Origin: Staphylococcus chromogenes
GTDB lineage: Bacteria > Bacillota > Bacilli > Staphylococcales > Staphylococcaceae
Reading direction: 5' to 3'
NCBI RefSeq assembly: GCF_029024625.1
Contig: NZ_CP118953.1
Coordinates: 1,798,001 to 1,862,000, forward strand
Length of the DNA: 64,000 bases
Part shown: piece after piece, positions 45,272 to 54,651 of the stretch
Layout: each line of letters starts with the position of its first letter
How positions within the stretch are numbered: position 1 is the first letter of the stretch
Notes under the pieces: model-generated
Told to the model about the DNA's origin: nothing
Database searches by the model: none
What the model saw: the letters and a program-made list of their open reading frames with translations, nothing else
Made by a program: the position numbers and the translations under genes

Positions 45272-47182
45272 TTAAACAACGGCTTGGGCTGTGTTTCTAT
45301 AAGTTTCTTTATATTGTGGATGATGTGGGCGAAAGCGAATTAATCGCATCGCATTGAGAATTACAATTAGGACGCTCACTTCATGCGCAAACATACCAAT
45401 CGCTAAGTTCACGCCTCCAAGTAATATACCGATAAGTAACAGAACGACTGTCATTAGTGCAATGGCGATATTTTGTTTTAAAATGGACATCGTTTTTTTA
45501 GATAAATCAAAGGCATGTGCATATTGAGATAATGCATCATTCATGAGCACAAGATCAGCTGTCTCCATGGAAATATCCGTTCCACCTTTGCCCATTGCTA
45601 AACCGATATGTGCTGTTGCAATTGCTGGCGCATCATTGATACCATCACCTGCCATCGCTACAATTTTTCCTTGGGACCGTAATAATTGAATCATGTTCAC
45701 TTTGTCTTCAGGTAAAAGTTCTGCTTTATAACCATCCAATTTTAGCTGTGTGCTTACGGCTTCTGCTGTTCGCACGTTATCTCCTGTCAGCATTATTATT
45801 TCTTTCACACCACTTTGACGCATTTGATTTAAAGAGTGTAATGCATCAGATCTCACCTTATCAGCAATCGCGATATAGCCTATAAATTTTTGATCGATAG
45901 CAATCAATACGACCGTGTTCCCCGTTGACTCTTGTAAACTTATACGGTCAAGAATTGTATCTGACATGAAAATATTTTGCTTATTCATTATCTTTCGATT
46001 TCCAATGATGACTTCATTGTTTTGGACCTTACCAATGAGCCCTTGTCCTTTTACTGTCTCCATTAAGCGCACTTCTTTATAGGGTAGTACCGTTTTCGAT
46101 TCGGCATAGTCAACAATTGCACGCCCCAAATGATGTTCTGACATTTTTTCTAATTGTGCAACTTTGCTCAATATTTCATTCTCATCAAATTCAGCCGTAT
46201 CAAATTCAAACGTTGTCACTTCTGGGTGCCCTTTAGTAAGTGTTCCTGTTTTATCAAAGACTAAAGTATTGACTTTGGAAAAGGTATCTATTACATCTCC
46301 TCCTTTAATTATGACGCCATTTTTTGCGCCATTTCCAATACCGGCTACATTTGCTACAGGTGCCCCAATGACTAAGGCCCCTGGACATGCAATCACTAAA
46401 AAGGTTATCGCTAAGTGGAGATCACGAGAAATCAGCCAAACTAAAAACGAGATGAGCGCGATACTTGGCGTGTACCATTTAGAAAAACGATCTAGAAACT
46501 TTTCTGCAGGTGATTTTTTATCCTGAGCTTCTTCCACCAATTCAATAATTTTGGAAAATGTGGTGTCCTCAGCGACTTTTTCTGCAATAATTTCTAAATA
46601 TCCCGTATCAACGTTGGTACTGCTATACACTTTTTCATCGACTGACTTAGAAACTGGAACTGATTCTCCAGTGATTGAAGATTCAATAATATTGGCATTC
46701 CCTTTTACTATACGTCCATCTACAGGAATCGTACTTCCTGAACGCACAACAATACGATTACCGACTTCTACATCATCGACATCGATCTTTTCTGTTTCAC
46801 CATTCTCTTTTATTCGTATTGCTTCTTTAGGTGCTGCGTCGACTAAATCACTAATAGACTTCCTTGTTATTTTTAAAGTTCTGGCTTCTAGATAACTTCC
46901 AAACAAAAATAAAAATGTCACAATAGAAGATTCCGTATATTCTTGAATCCATAATGCCCCTATCACAGCAATCGTTACTAATAGCTCGATAGAAAAAATT
47001 TTCGCCCTCACAGACTGATATGCTTTCAAGGTAATTGGTACCATGGCTATCAATGTCGAGATGATAAGAAAAATTTGACTTAAATTAGTCATTGATAGCC
47101 ATTTAAATATGAATCCAGTAACTAAAAATAGAAATGTCATCCCTGTAATAAAGTTCACGTGTTGATAGATAAACCGTTTCAT
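45272..47182 (-). CDS. P1B-type metal-transporting ATPase with unusual CPG and HH motifs
   Basis: The 636-residue ATPase has TGES (171-174), phosphorylation site DKTGT with Asp310, and hinge GDGINDAPA. Two signatures depart from the standard: the membrane metal motif is CPG (Cys266-Pro-Gly) where CPC is usual, and the HP dipeptide of the nucleotide domain reads HH in SEHHLGRAIV (350-351). No N-terminal metal-binding domain is present. The overall sequence resembles Cd/Zn/Co exporters of the CadA group. The ATG at 47182 follows AAAGGAGA. An FNR-type site lies upstream and its regulator gene precedes it. Confidence 0.87.
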   Translation of the reverse strand: MKRFIYQHVNFITGMTFLFLVTGFIFKWLSMTNLSQIFLIISTLIAMVPITLKAYQSVRAKIFSIELLVTIAVIGALWIQEYTESSIVTFLFLFGSYLEARTLKITRKSISDLVDAAPKEAIRIKENGETEKIDVDDVEVGNRIVVRSGSTIPVDGRIVKGNANIIESSITGESVPVSKSVDEKVYSSTNVDTGYLEIIAEKVAEDTTFSKIIELVEEAQDKKSPAEKFLDRFSKWYTPSIALISFLVWLISRDLHLAITFLVIACPGALVIGAPVANVAGIGNGAKNGVIIKGGDVIDTFSKVNTLVFDKTGTLTKGHPEVTTFEFDTAEFDENEILSKVAQLEKMSEHHLGRAIVDYAESKTVLPYKEVRLMETVKGQGLIGKVQNNEVIIGNRKIMNKQNIFMSDTILDRISLQESTGNTVVLIAIDQKFIGYIAIADKVRSDALHSLNQMRQSGVKEIIMLTGDNVRTAEAVSTQLKLDGYKAELLPEDKVNMIQLLRSQGKIVAMAGDGINDAPAIATAHIGLAMGKGGTDISMETADLVLMNDALSQYAHAFDLSKKTMSILKQNIAIALMTVVLLLIGILLGGVNLAIGMFAHEVSVLIVILNAMRLIRFRPHHPQYKETYRNTAQAVV

Positions 47183-47253
47183 AAAAAAATCTCCTTTCAT
47201 AATAGTGTGTGTCTTTTCATCTATTATGATAAGAGATTGATTGAGGAAAAAAA

Positions 47254-47267
47254 TTGACCTAAGTCAA
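47254..47267. promoter_or_regulatory. FNR/FLP-type operator before the P1B-ATPase gene
   Basis: TTGAC-CTAA-GTCAA is a perfect inverted repeat of the form bound by Crp/Fnr-family regulators. It overlaps the stop codon of the regulator gene and lies about 41-45 bp upstream of the start predicted from a TATCATAAT -10 region at 47223-47231, a typical activator position. Confidence 0.7.
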
Positions 47268-47915
47268 CTTTTGAAGTATTTCGTATGTTTTGTGATTTAT
47301 TTTTTTAATTAATCCTTCTTCTTCTAGCTTTTTGAATGTCCGGGCTAATGTCTCAGGTTTCATACTCAAATATGACGCGATGTGTTTTTTGGAGATATTT
47401 AAATGAAGTTTGTTTCCCTCTCTATAGGTATCAATATACGTTAACAATTTTTCTCTACTATTAAGTAATGCAATATGGGTCGTTTGATCTTCGGTTTCTG
47501 AGAGGCGTGAAGCAAAGGTTTCAATAAAAGAAATGGCAATATTGGGATAAGTCGACATCAATTCGTAAATACTTTCCTTCGATATCATACAAATCTCTGC
47601 ATCTTCAAGTATTTGCGCATACGACGCGCTATCTGTAGAAGCGTTAAAAATTGAAAGCTCTCCAGTGTAGTCACCATGGGCTAATACGCGTATTAATTGT
47701 TCTTCTCCCTCATCATTCAGTCGATAAATTCGAACACGCCCCTTGTGAACCACATAGAGAGAATCAAGCTTATCCCCTTCCATATATAACATTTCATTTT
47801 TACTAAAATAGCGATGGTTGATTTTCTTAAACACTAGTTGTTGTGTTTCATTTGAAAGATGTGCAAAAATAGGCACTTGACTCACACATAATTCATAACT
47901 GTGATGACAACTCAT
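47259..47915 (-). CDS. Crp/Fnr-family transcriptional regulator (FLP-like)
   Basis: The 218-residue protein has an N-terminal cyclic-nucleotide-binding-type beta barrel (about 15-130, with MLYMEGDKLDSLYVVHKGRVR) and a C-terminal winged helix (about 150-218, ISKKHIASYLSMKPETLARTF). Two cysteines, Cys3 and Cys10, near the N terminus recall the redox-active pair of FLP proteins in lactic acid bacteria. They are too few for the [4Fe-4S] cluster of FNR. The ATG at 47915 follows GGAGGAGGGG. A matching palindrome lies at its own 3' end, before the ATPase gene. Confidence 0.87.
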   Translation of the reverse strand: MSCHHSYELCVSQVPIFAHLSNETQQLVFKKINHRYFSKNEMLYMEGDKLDSLYVVHKGRVRIYRLNDEGEEQLIRVLAHGDYTGELSIFNASTDSASYAQILEDAEICMISKESIYELMSTYPNIAISFIETFASRLSETEDQTTHIALLNSREKLLTYIDTYREGNKLHLNISKKHIASYLSMKPETLARTFKKLEEEGLIKKINHKTYEILQKLT

Positions 47916-48077
47916 ACAACCCCTCCTCCTTACTTGTAACACTTATAAAATAACACATTACTTTATAAGTGAGAAAACGCTTCTACTTTTTCTTTATCTT
48001 ATATTGACCCCTAAGTGAGATGATCTAAGACTTCAACATGCGCAATACACTAGGAGACGTCTCCTCATTATGATACA

Positions 48078-48107
48078 AAAAAAGCGACCCATTACGAGTC
48101 GCTTTTT
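48078..48107 (-). terminator. csbD terminator
   Basis: Eight-bp stem aaagcgac (48081-48088) and gtcgcttt (48098-48105) with a T run on the minus strand, 50 bp after the CsbD gene stop. Confidence 0.78.
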
Positions 48108-48156
48108 ACAGTTAAACTTATATTCAATTGTTCGCATTGAACATATTTAAATCAAT

Positions 48157-48339
48157 TTATTTTTTGAATTTATCTACGACTTCATTCATCTTTTCTTTGG
48201 CGTTATCTGTGGCTTCTTTCACTTTTCCAGAAGCTTTATCTTGTTTACCTTCCTTTTCAAGATCTTTATTTCCTAAAACATTACCAGCTGTTTCTTTTAA
48301 ATTTCCTTTAGCTTGTTCTTGTTTACTCACATTATCCAT
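48157..48339 (-). CDS. CsbD-family stress protein
   Basis: The 60-residue, highly charged helical protein consists of repeated KxxAxGxxKE patterns ([20 protein letters not shown], then [19 protein letters not shown]), the CsbD family signature. In Bacillus csbD is a general stress gene under SigB. The protein's function is not settled. The ATG at 48339 follows AGGAGG. Longer in-frame starts to 48408 would run through a SigB-type promoter and are rejected. It is monocistronic with its own terminator. Confidence 0.88.
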   Translation of the reverse strand: MDNVSKQEQAKGNLKETAGNVLGNKDLEKEGKQDKASGKVKEATDNAKEKMNEVVDKFKK

Positions 48340-48376
48340 GATAAAACCTCCTGTTATTGAATCTATATAATAACCT

Positions 48377-48401
48377 ATACCCTTATCATATAAACACAAA
48401 C
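48377..48401 (-). promoter_or_regulatory. SigB-type promoter of the CsbD gene
   Basis: On the minus strand GTTTGT, a 13-bp spacer and GGGTAT, fitting the GTTTAA-N12-14-GGGTAT consensus of the general stress sigma factor. The -10 ends 38 bp before the ATG. Confidence 0.72.
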
Positions 48402-48452
48402 ATAACAAAAACGCATTTAGACCAATCGTTTTAAGAACTTAGGCATAATAGT

Positions 48453-49643
48453 TTATGACTTGGATATAACTTTCGCACACAGAGGAAATATTAAAATCGT
48501 CAAAGCACCACTTGCAACTAAAACAGAAGCTGTTGTGACATCAATAATATGATTGTTTTTAGCCATTTCTGTTACAGCAACAATGACGGGTAATCCAGAA
48601 GCTGAATATAGCGCCAATGTCATTTTGTCTTTGTTAGAGTTTAAACCTGATTGTGTTACAGACATTTTTTCTCTAATAAACACCACCATTCCACGCATAA
48701 CGAAAATAAATACGATTGCTAAAATCAATAAGTGCCATTGATTAAGAACTCGAAGAATATCAATGTTCATGCCACTTGTAATAAAGAATATTGGAATTAA
48801 AAAGCTAAATCCTACCACTTCCACTTTCTTTTCAATTTCATATTGGTACTTTGGAGAAAATGTCTTTAATATCACGTTCATAAAAATACCAGCGACAAAA
48901 GCCCCCAATGCAATATCTAACTCTAAAATGGCTGTCAGTAACATTAAAGAAACTAAAACAAAAATAGCTATTCTTAAAGTCGTTTGCATCGTTGTATGAG
49001 AAGCAGAAAGAATTGCCTTTCCAAGTAGTGGAACTTTTCGAATAAATCTTATTGGGGCTACCACTATTAAAAAAGCCAATATTGTAAAAGTGATAAGAAT
49101 GAGCGCAGAACGCCATGGTGAAACTGTTGATAGTAATAATGACATCATGATAATTGGTAATAGCTCGCCATAAGCTCCATGAATCAAAATTGACTTTCCT
49201 ATCGGTTTATTTATCATATTACTATCTTTTAAAATTGGAAGTAGTGTCCCTAAAGCTGTAGATGTGGTTGCCACAGCCAAAACAATCGCAAATGCTATGT
49301 TCCCTTTTGAAATGAGATAACCTACTCCTACTGCTAAAATAAAACTTATTAACCATGTGACCATTGCTTTTTTACCTTGATGTGCTTTCATATCCTCCGT
49401 ACTAATTTCAAGACCGGCAAGTAAAAATAAAAACCCCATACCGATTTCACGTAAAAACTCTATAGACTCTGTCATTTGGGCTAATTTCAAAACGTGAGGC
49501 CCTATAAGCACACCAAATAGTAATAACCAAATGGCATCTGGAATATACTTACGTGTCATAAGTGCCAAAACCGGAGAAAGCATAGCGGCAAAAATAATCC
49601 ACCATATGGAATGTAAATTTTCAGCTAAAATCTGATGTGACAT
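48453..49643 (-). CDS. CPA2-family monovalent cation:proton antiporter
   Basis: A membrane protein of 396 residues with about 11-12 segments, of the Na+/H+ exchanger (KefB/NapA-like) family: LLFGVLIGPHVL near residue 42, GFLFLLAGLEIST near 70 and FITSGMNIDI near 290 are typical. No C-terminal TrkA-N domain is present, so it is the short form. It probably exchanges Na+ or K+ for protons. It is monocistronic, 45 bp beyond the CsbD upstream region. Which ion it carries cannot be determined. Confidence 0.85.
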   Translation of the reverse strand: MSHQILAENLHSIWWIIFAAMLSPVLALMTRKYIPDAIWLLLFGVLIGPHVLKLAQMTESIEFLREIGMGFLFLLAGLEISTEDMKAHQGKKAMVTWLISFILAVGVGYLISKGNIAFAIVLAVATTSTALGTLLPILKDSNMINKPIGKSILIHGAYGELLPIIMMSLLLSTVSPWRSALILITFTILAFLIVVAPIRFIRKVPLLGKAILSASHTTMQTTLRIAIFVLVSLMLLTAILELDIALGAFVAGIFMNVILKTFSPKYQYEIEKKVEVVGFSFLIPIFFITSGMNIDILRVLNQWHLLILAIVFIFVMRGMVVFIREKMSVTQSGLNSNKDKMTLALYSASGLPVIVAVTEMAKNNHIIDVTTASVLVASGALTILIFPLCAKVISKS

Positions 49644-49906
49644 CTTCTACCTTCTTCCCTATTATAAGATAACTGTACTCATCAAAATTATAAAAGAAAT
49701 ATATGCTATTCTTCTATCATAACAAATTCAATCTCATTAGACGATTTTAGAACCCCTAAAATTCTGATTGATATGATATAGTAAATTAATAATTTAAACA
49801 AAAGTGTCATATCATTTTTAATATCTATTCCAGAAAAAAATCCCTTTACTTCTAATAGTATAAAGGTATAAAAGACACTTTAACTTTATCTCCTAGGAGG
49901 ACTTTT

Positions 49907-50092
49907 ATGAACAACAAAGATCTCATAGACGAAACAGGATGGACACTCACTGAGATTATCAATAGAATCAATAGTTTGCCTCATATCAAACAAAAAATAA
50001 CTCAGGAAGACTTACAAAATATGAGTAAAGTTGAGTTTCAAGAAATGATTATTGGCCATAAGTCTTCAACTGAACGTTCTAACCACTTATAA
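49907..50092 (+). CDS. Small hypothetical protein
   Basis: I do not recognise this 61-residue soluble protein (MNNKDLIDETGWTLTEIINR..., ending HKSSTERSNHL). It is helical in composition, has no cysteines and no membrane segment. A strong AGGAGG lies 7 bp before the ATG, which supports it as a real gene. It sits on the plus strand in the stretch between the antiporter and the tmRNA 3' end, a place often used by mobile islands. It may be a leftover of one or a lineage-specific small gene. Confidence 0.5.
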   Translation: MNNKDLIDETGWTLTEIINRINSLPHIKQKITQEDLQNMSKVEFQEMIIGHKSSTERSNHL

Positions 50093-50157
50093 GTAGCACA
50101 CAAAAAGAGAGAGTTAAATACTTATAAGGTGATTAATTATGAGGTTGTTTTAATTGA

Positions 50158-50370
50158 GAGATTATTAATGAAGCGAACTATGATATAACTTATGATGTCT
50201 TAGAAGAAGATATAATTATTGTTGATAAAGCATCAAATAGCCAACTTGCATATTTAAAGAACAATTCCAAAGAAGATATTTATACCATAGACTACAATGT
50301 TCACAAGGTAGTCTTACAAATTAATGATATTAGTAAATCAATAACAATATATGATAATATTGCGCCCTAA
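50158..50370 (+). pseudogene. Gene remnant next to the tmRNA 3' end
   Basis: From 50158 an open stretch of 70 codons reads EIINEANYDITYDVLEED and on to ITIYDNIAP before TAA at 50368. It has no start codon. Upstream in another frame lies EVVLIER, preceded by a possible start region, so one indel has probably split it. The sequence looks like a small acidic protein of unknown family. It ends inside a strong terminator. Confidence 0.45.
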
Positions 50371-50386
50371 TAATAGGGCGTTTTTT
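50363..50386 (+). terminator. Plus-strand terminator of the relic gene
   Basis: Seven-bp GC-rich stem cgcccta (50363-50369) and tagggcg (50374-50380), then six T on the plus strand. An intact terminator on a broken gene. Confidence 0.8.
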
Positions 50387-50416
50387 GTTTACTGTGCACT
50401 TTTTGTGCACTTTAAA

Positions 50417-50450
50417 ATAAAAAGCCCATAACCACGAAGATTATAGGCTA
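50417..50450 (-). terminator. ssrA terminator
   Basis: Nine-bp stem agcccataa (50424-50432) and ttataggct (50442-50450), one mismatch, with TTTTTATTTT on the minus strand directly after the tmRNA. Confidence 0.8.
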
Positions 50451-50452
50451 CA

Positions 50453-50811
50453 TAGTGGAGACGGCGGGATTTGAACCCGCGTCCAAAGGTCCTGATACAA
50501 ATGTTTCTACGTGTGTAGTCTGTTTAGAAATTTAGCATAATGTTTAGAAACAGACAACCGACATTATGCGAGTTTGATTCATCTCTTCTCGTCAGACTTC
50601 AAACGGCAGTGACGAGCGTATCCTACTAAAGTTGAATCACGTTAATCGCACATAGGCGATGCGATTAGGTGATGCAGAGCGCGATTAGGCAGCTACTGCT
50701 AAGTTATTGTTAGTTTTGCCAGTTATTATAAACTGATGTGTTTTTGCGGAGACAACCCTCCGACACGCTTCATAAGCTCTGGGGACCCCTGTCGAATCCA
50801 TAAACGTCCCC
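50453..50811 (-). ncRNA. ssrA: tmRNA
   Basis: On the minus strand it begins GGGGACGTTTATGGATTCGA at 50811 and ends with the T-arm GGTTCAAATCCCGCC and acceptor CGTCTCCA at 50456. The terminal CCA is not encoded (CTA follows) and would be added. The tag frame reads GKTNNNLAVAA then TAA, close to the S. aureus tag. It rescues stalled ribosomes with SmpB, encoded just upstream on the same strand. Its 3' end is a known attachment site for islands. Confidence 0.97.
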
Positions 50812-50883
50812 TTGTATAAAATGTACTTTCATTTTCAGAAAGCACATTTAATTATAACGAATCTTAACATTCTTAGCAATCAT

Positions 50884-51348
50884 TTAATAATTTTGTTTCA
50901 TCGCGCGGTCGATATCACGTTTTACCGCTTTTTCTTTCAACGCTTGACGTTTATCGTATTTTTTCTTACCACGTGCAACACCTAATAGTACTTTGCACAT
51001 CCCATGCTTGAGATACAATTTTAATGGTACAATCGAATAACCCACTTCACGCGTTTGGTCTCCTAGTTTATTAATCTCACGTTTATGCAGTAATAATTTA
51101 CGCACACGTCTAGGATCGTGATTAAATCGGTTGCCTTCTTCGTAAGGTGCAATATGCATGTTGTGAAGATAGATTTCTCCGCCTTTCACTTGTGCATAAC
51201 TGTCTTTTAAGTTTGCACTGCCTCGGCGAATCGATTTAATCTCTGTGCCTTGCAACGCAATGCCCGCTTCAATCGTATCTTCGATGTTATAATCATGTCT
51301 TGCCTTACGATTCTCTGCTAAAGTGCCTTTTCCTGATTTTTTTGGCAT
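50884..51348 (-). CDS. smpB: SsrA-binding protein SmpB
   Basis: The 154-residue beta-barrel RNA-binding protein has [20 protein letters not shown] near the N terminus, [18 protein letters not shown] and the basic C-terminal tail [11 protein letters not shown] that enters the mRNA channel. It brings tmRNA to stalled ribosomes. It lies 72 bp upstream of ssrA and 16 bp after rnr, the conserved rnr-smpB-ssrA order. RNase R, its neighbour, degrades the released mRNAs. Confidence 0.97.
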   Translation of the reverse strand: MPKKSGKGTLAENRKARHDYNIEDTIEAGIALQGTEIKSIRRGSANLKDSYAQVKGGEIYLHNMHIAPYEEGNRFNHDPRRVRKLLLHKREINKLGDQTREVGYSIVPLKLYLKHGMCKVLLGVARGKKKYDKRQALKEKAVKRDIDRAMKQNY

Positions 51349-51364
51349 TGGGTCTCACCTCAGT

Positions 51365-53719
51365 TTACTTTTTCTTCTTTTTACCTTTCTTTTTAACACG
51401 TTTGTCTTTGTAGAAAGGTTTATGTTTCGTATTTCCTGATTTTTCACGCTTTCTTGCATGTTTACCTTTACGTTGTTTGCGCTTTTTCTTATTAGATTTG
51501 TCTTTTTCGAATGTATTGCCTTTTGTTTTAGCTTGAATCGTTGTGCCCCGTGACTTTTTCTCACGTTTAGGATTGACATCTAAAGGCATGCCAACAATTT
51601 GAAAATCAATTTGTCGTTCGTCTACATCTACATGTATGACTTTTACCTTAATAACGTCTCCAATACGATAAACAGATGCTTTTCGTTCTCCAATCAACGC
51701 CATCTGACGTTCATCAAAATGATAATAATCATCTGACATGTTTTGAATCGTGACCATACCTTCAATCGTATTCGGCAACTCGACAAACATTCCAAAATTG
51801 GCTACAGAACTAATGACACCTTCAAATTCGTCACCGAGGTGTTGAATCATATATTCAGCCTTTTTCAAATCATCCGTATCCCGTTCGGCATCAATCGCTC
51901 GCCGTTCACGGTTTGACGTATGTTCTGCCATTTGAGGGAGTTTTTCTTGCCATTCGTGTTGCGCTTTCCCATTCATTGATTTCTCAATTAAATATTTTCG
52001 TACTAAACGATGAACAATAAGGTCAGGATAACGGCGAATCGGAGAAGTAAAATGCGTATAATAATCTGCTGCTAGTCCAAAATGCCCTAAATTATCTGCA
52101 TCATAATGGGCTTGTTGCATCGAACGTAACATCATTGTCGAAATGACACGGTCTTCAGGTCGCCCTTCCACTTCTTGTGTAATATTTTGAAGTGTGCTTG
52201 GATGAATATCTTCCCCTGTCCCTTTAATCATAATCCCAAAGTTTGTGATAAAGTCGAAAAATTGTCTTAAACGTTCAGACTTTGGTTGTTCATGGACACG
52301 GTAAATAAATGGAACTTCCATTTTACTAAAGTGTTCGGCGATGGTTTCGTTGGCTGCTAACATGAAAGATTCTATTAATCGTTCCCCTTCGCCACGCTCA
52401 CGTGCAACCACTTCTTGGGGAATGCCTTCTTCATTGACTAAGACTTTCGCTTCTTTAATATCAAAATCAATTTCTCCTCGACGACGGCGCATCTGAATCA
52501 GTTGTTGGGAAAGTTGTTGTGCTAAATCTAACATAGGTGTAATCTCTTTATATTTTTCACGTGTCACAGCATTTTGTTCTGTAATAATTTCATTCACTTC
52601 AGTATAGGTCATACGCGCATCTGAATGAATGACACTATCGAAAATATCATGTTGGACTACTTCTCCGCGACTGTTGATTTCCATGCGACAACTCATCGTT
52701 AAACGGTCTACTTTTGGATTTAATGAACAAATGCCATTACTTAATCGGTGGGGAATCATCGGGATAACGCGGTCCACCAAATAAACACTTGTGGCACGGT
52801 CATAAGCTTCACGATCTAAGGCAGAGCCTTCTTTAACATAATAACTCACATCCGCAATACTCACTGTTAGTTCCATATTCCCATTTGGAAGCTTTTTAAT
52901 GGCAATCGCATCGTCTAAATCTTTAGCATCCGCGCCGTCTATTGTTATAGTTAAATCTTGGCGTAAATCACGACGTCCTTCAATTTCAGACGGCAAAATA
53001 GTTTCTGGTACGGCTTCAGCTTCTTTTAAAACATCATCCGGAAATTCAATTTCAATTCCATGTTGATAAATGATAGATAAAATATCTACGCCAGGGTCAT
53101 TTTTATGTCCTAATATCGCTGAAATATGTCCTTCTGGATTGTTTGATCCATCAGAATATTGCGTGATTTGCACGAGTACTTTATGACCATCAACTGCCCC
53201 TAAATCTTGACCTTTAGGGATGAAGATATCTTGCATAATACGCTTATCATCTGGAACGACAAAACCGAAATGTCGCGCTTCTGTGTAGGTACCAACGACT
53301 TGTTTCACTGAATGGGTTTCAATCGATTTTACTTCGCCTTCAACTTTCCCTTTGCGGTGATCACCACGCGATTTTTTCACTTCAACTATTACAGTATCGC
53401 CATCCATGGCACGATTAATTTTTGTCGGTGGAATAAAAATGTCTTCTATGCCTTCTTCATCTGGTCGCAAAAAGGCAAATCCTTTTTTATTTTGACTTAA
53501 CGTCCCTCTTACTAGTCCGGGTTTAGGACCTTGTTTTTGATATCTATCTTGTTTAGTACGCTTGACTTTCCCTTCTTGTTCAAGCTCGTTTAGGACTTTA
53601 ATGAGATCACGAAAACTTTCGGCACTACTGAGTCCTAGCGCATCTTGAAAATCCGACACCGACATAGGTTCATAACTGGTACGTTCGACAATCGCTTTAA
53701 TTTGTGATTTTAAGTTCAT
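51365..53719 (-). CDS. rnr: Ribonuclease R
   Basis: A 784-residue 3'-5' exoribonuclease with N-terminal cold-shock domains (about 70-220), the RNB catalytic domain containing the metal-binding aspartates in TIDGADAKDLDDAIAI near residue 270, an S1 domain near 630-710, and a very Lys-rich tail of about 65 residues. It degrades structured RNA and helps mature or remove mRNAs with tmRNA-SmpB. The tail is long and highly basic (KKKRKQRKGKHARKREKSG), as in other staphylococci. It precedes smpB in one operon and follows the esterase gene. Confidence 0.96.
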   Translation of the reverse strand: MNLKSQIKAIVERTSYEPMSVSDFQDALGLSSAESFRDLIKVLNELEQEGKVKRTKQDRYQKQGPKPGLVRGTLSQNKKGFAFLRPDEEGIEDIFIPPTKINRAMDGDTVIVEVKKSRGDHRKGKVEGEVKSIETHSVKQVVGTYTEARHFGFVVPDDKRIMQDIFIPKGQDLGAVDGHKVLVQITQYSDGSNNPEGHISAILGHKNDPGVDILSIIYQHGIEIEFPDDVLKEAEAVPETILPSEIEGRRDLRQDLTITIDGADAKDLDDAIAIKKLPNGNMELTVSIADVSYYVKEGSALDREAYDRATSVYLVDRVIPMIPHRLSNGICSLNPKVDRLTMSCRMEINSRGEVVQHDIFDSVIHSDARMTYTEVNEIITEQNAVTREKYKEITPMLDLAQQLSQQLIQMRRRRGEIDFDIKEAKVLVNEEGIPQEVVARERGEGERLIESFMLAANETIAEHFSKMEVPFIYRVHEQPKSERLRQFFDFITNFGIMIKGTGEDIHPSTLQNITQEVEGRPEDRVISTMMLRSMQQAHYDADNLGHFGLAADYYTHFTSPIRRYPDLIVHRLVRKYLIEKSMNGKAQHEWQEKLPQMAEHTSNRERRAIDAERDTDDLKKAEYMIQHLGDEFEGVISSVANFGMFVELPNTIEGMVTIQNMSDDYYHFDERQMALIGERKASVYRIGDVIKVKVIHVDVDERQIDFQIVGMPLDVNPKREKKSRGTTIQAKTKGNTFEKDKSNKKKRKQRKGKHARKREKSGNTKHKPFYKDKRVKKKGKKKKK

Positions 53720-53757
53720 ATGAAGTCCTCCTTTCTATTAAAAATCGTTTCTGTTAT

Positions 53758-54498
53758 TTACTCTGACCAATCTAATGATTCTAAAAATTGATAGACTTCT
53801 TCAAAAACGTCCTCTTTTTCTTTATCAATTGTAATCACGTGGCCTGAATTTTTGTACCATGATAAATGCTTTTCATCTGAAGCAGCTTCATTATAAATAA
53901 CATTAGCTGAATCTGGATTAATCATTTCATCTTGTTCAGCTTGAATGACTAATAAAGGTTCTATCACATCTTCCACATGGTCTCGTACACTTTGAATCGT
54001 TTCTTGTAATTCACGCAATGTACTTGTTGGATGGAAAGCTTGCATTTCACGTTCTATTGTCGTTTCATCCTTACCTTCATATTTTTTAAAATTGCGTGCG
54101 TATTCTAAAACACCTTCATACATAGAACCTTCTGTTTTAATGTACATCGGAGAACACATGGTTACAATACCCTTCACATCACGATTTAAGCTTAATTTTA
54201 AAGCAAAGACGCCTCCAAGTGACAAGCCAGCAACGGCAATTTCATCGTAACCTTTGTCGACTAGATAGTCATATCCATCTAATGCATCTTTGTACCAAAC
54301 ATGTGGACTCGATTTTAAAATCTCTTCAGGTGGTGCTGCATGCCCTTCATAATGCGGCGCATAAGAAGTGTATCCCTTTTTTTGTAGAAAACGGCCAAGT
54401 TGTCTTACATCAGAGCTATTTCCCGTAAACCCGTGTAATAATAACACTGCACGCTTACCTTCTTCAAAAAGAAAAGGCTTTGGTAATTGAATTTTCAT
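53758..54498 (-). CDS. est: Carboxylesterase (Est30/YvaK-like)
   Basis: The 246-residue alpha/beta hydrolase has the oxyanion segment LLLHGFTGN at residues 19-27, the nucleophile Ser93 in AGLSLGGVF, an Asp in [11 protein letters not shown] near 192 and the catalytic His in NSGHVITID near 222, matching the triad spacing of Geobacillus Est30. It cleaves short carboxylic esters. It lies between secG and rnr in the same direction, the usual secG-est-rnr-smpB order. The natural substrate is unknown. Confidence 0.9.
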   Translation of the reverse strand: MKIQLPKPFLFEEGKRAVLLLHGFTGNSSDVRQLGRFLQKKGYTSYAPHYEGHAAPPEEILKSSPHVWYKDALDGYDYLVDKGYDEIAVAGLSLGGVFALKLSLNRDVKGIVTMCSPMYIKTEGSMYEGVLEYARNFKKYEGKDETTIEREMQAFHPTSTLRELQETIQSVRDHVEDVIEPLLVIQAEQDEMINPDSANVIYNEAASDEKHLSWYKNSGHVITIDKEKEDVFEEVYQFLESLDWSE

Positions 54499-54564
54499 TC
54501 GTTATTCCGTCCTTTCAAGTCACATATAGTTTTATTTTATAGTTTAATAGAATGCCCGACAAAT

Positions 54565-54600
54565 AAAAAAGTCCGACTTATCAACTGTCGGACTTTGTTT
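54565..54600 (-). terminator. secG terminator
   Basis: Perfect 10-bp stem aaagtccgac (54568-54577) and gtcggacttt (54587-54596) with T-rich sequence on both sides, between secG and the esterase gene. Confidence 0.82.
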
Positions 54601-54651
54601 TTTCTTATCGGTCGAAAAGGTTCATGCTATTTTTAACGTAAACCGCAAGAC

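Noticed and set aside
51355-51579. 74-codon basic frame at the end of rnr
   Set aside because: It is an out-of-frame reading of the Lys-rich tail of RNase R. Its basic character comes from that composition.
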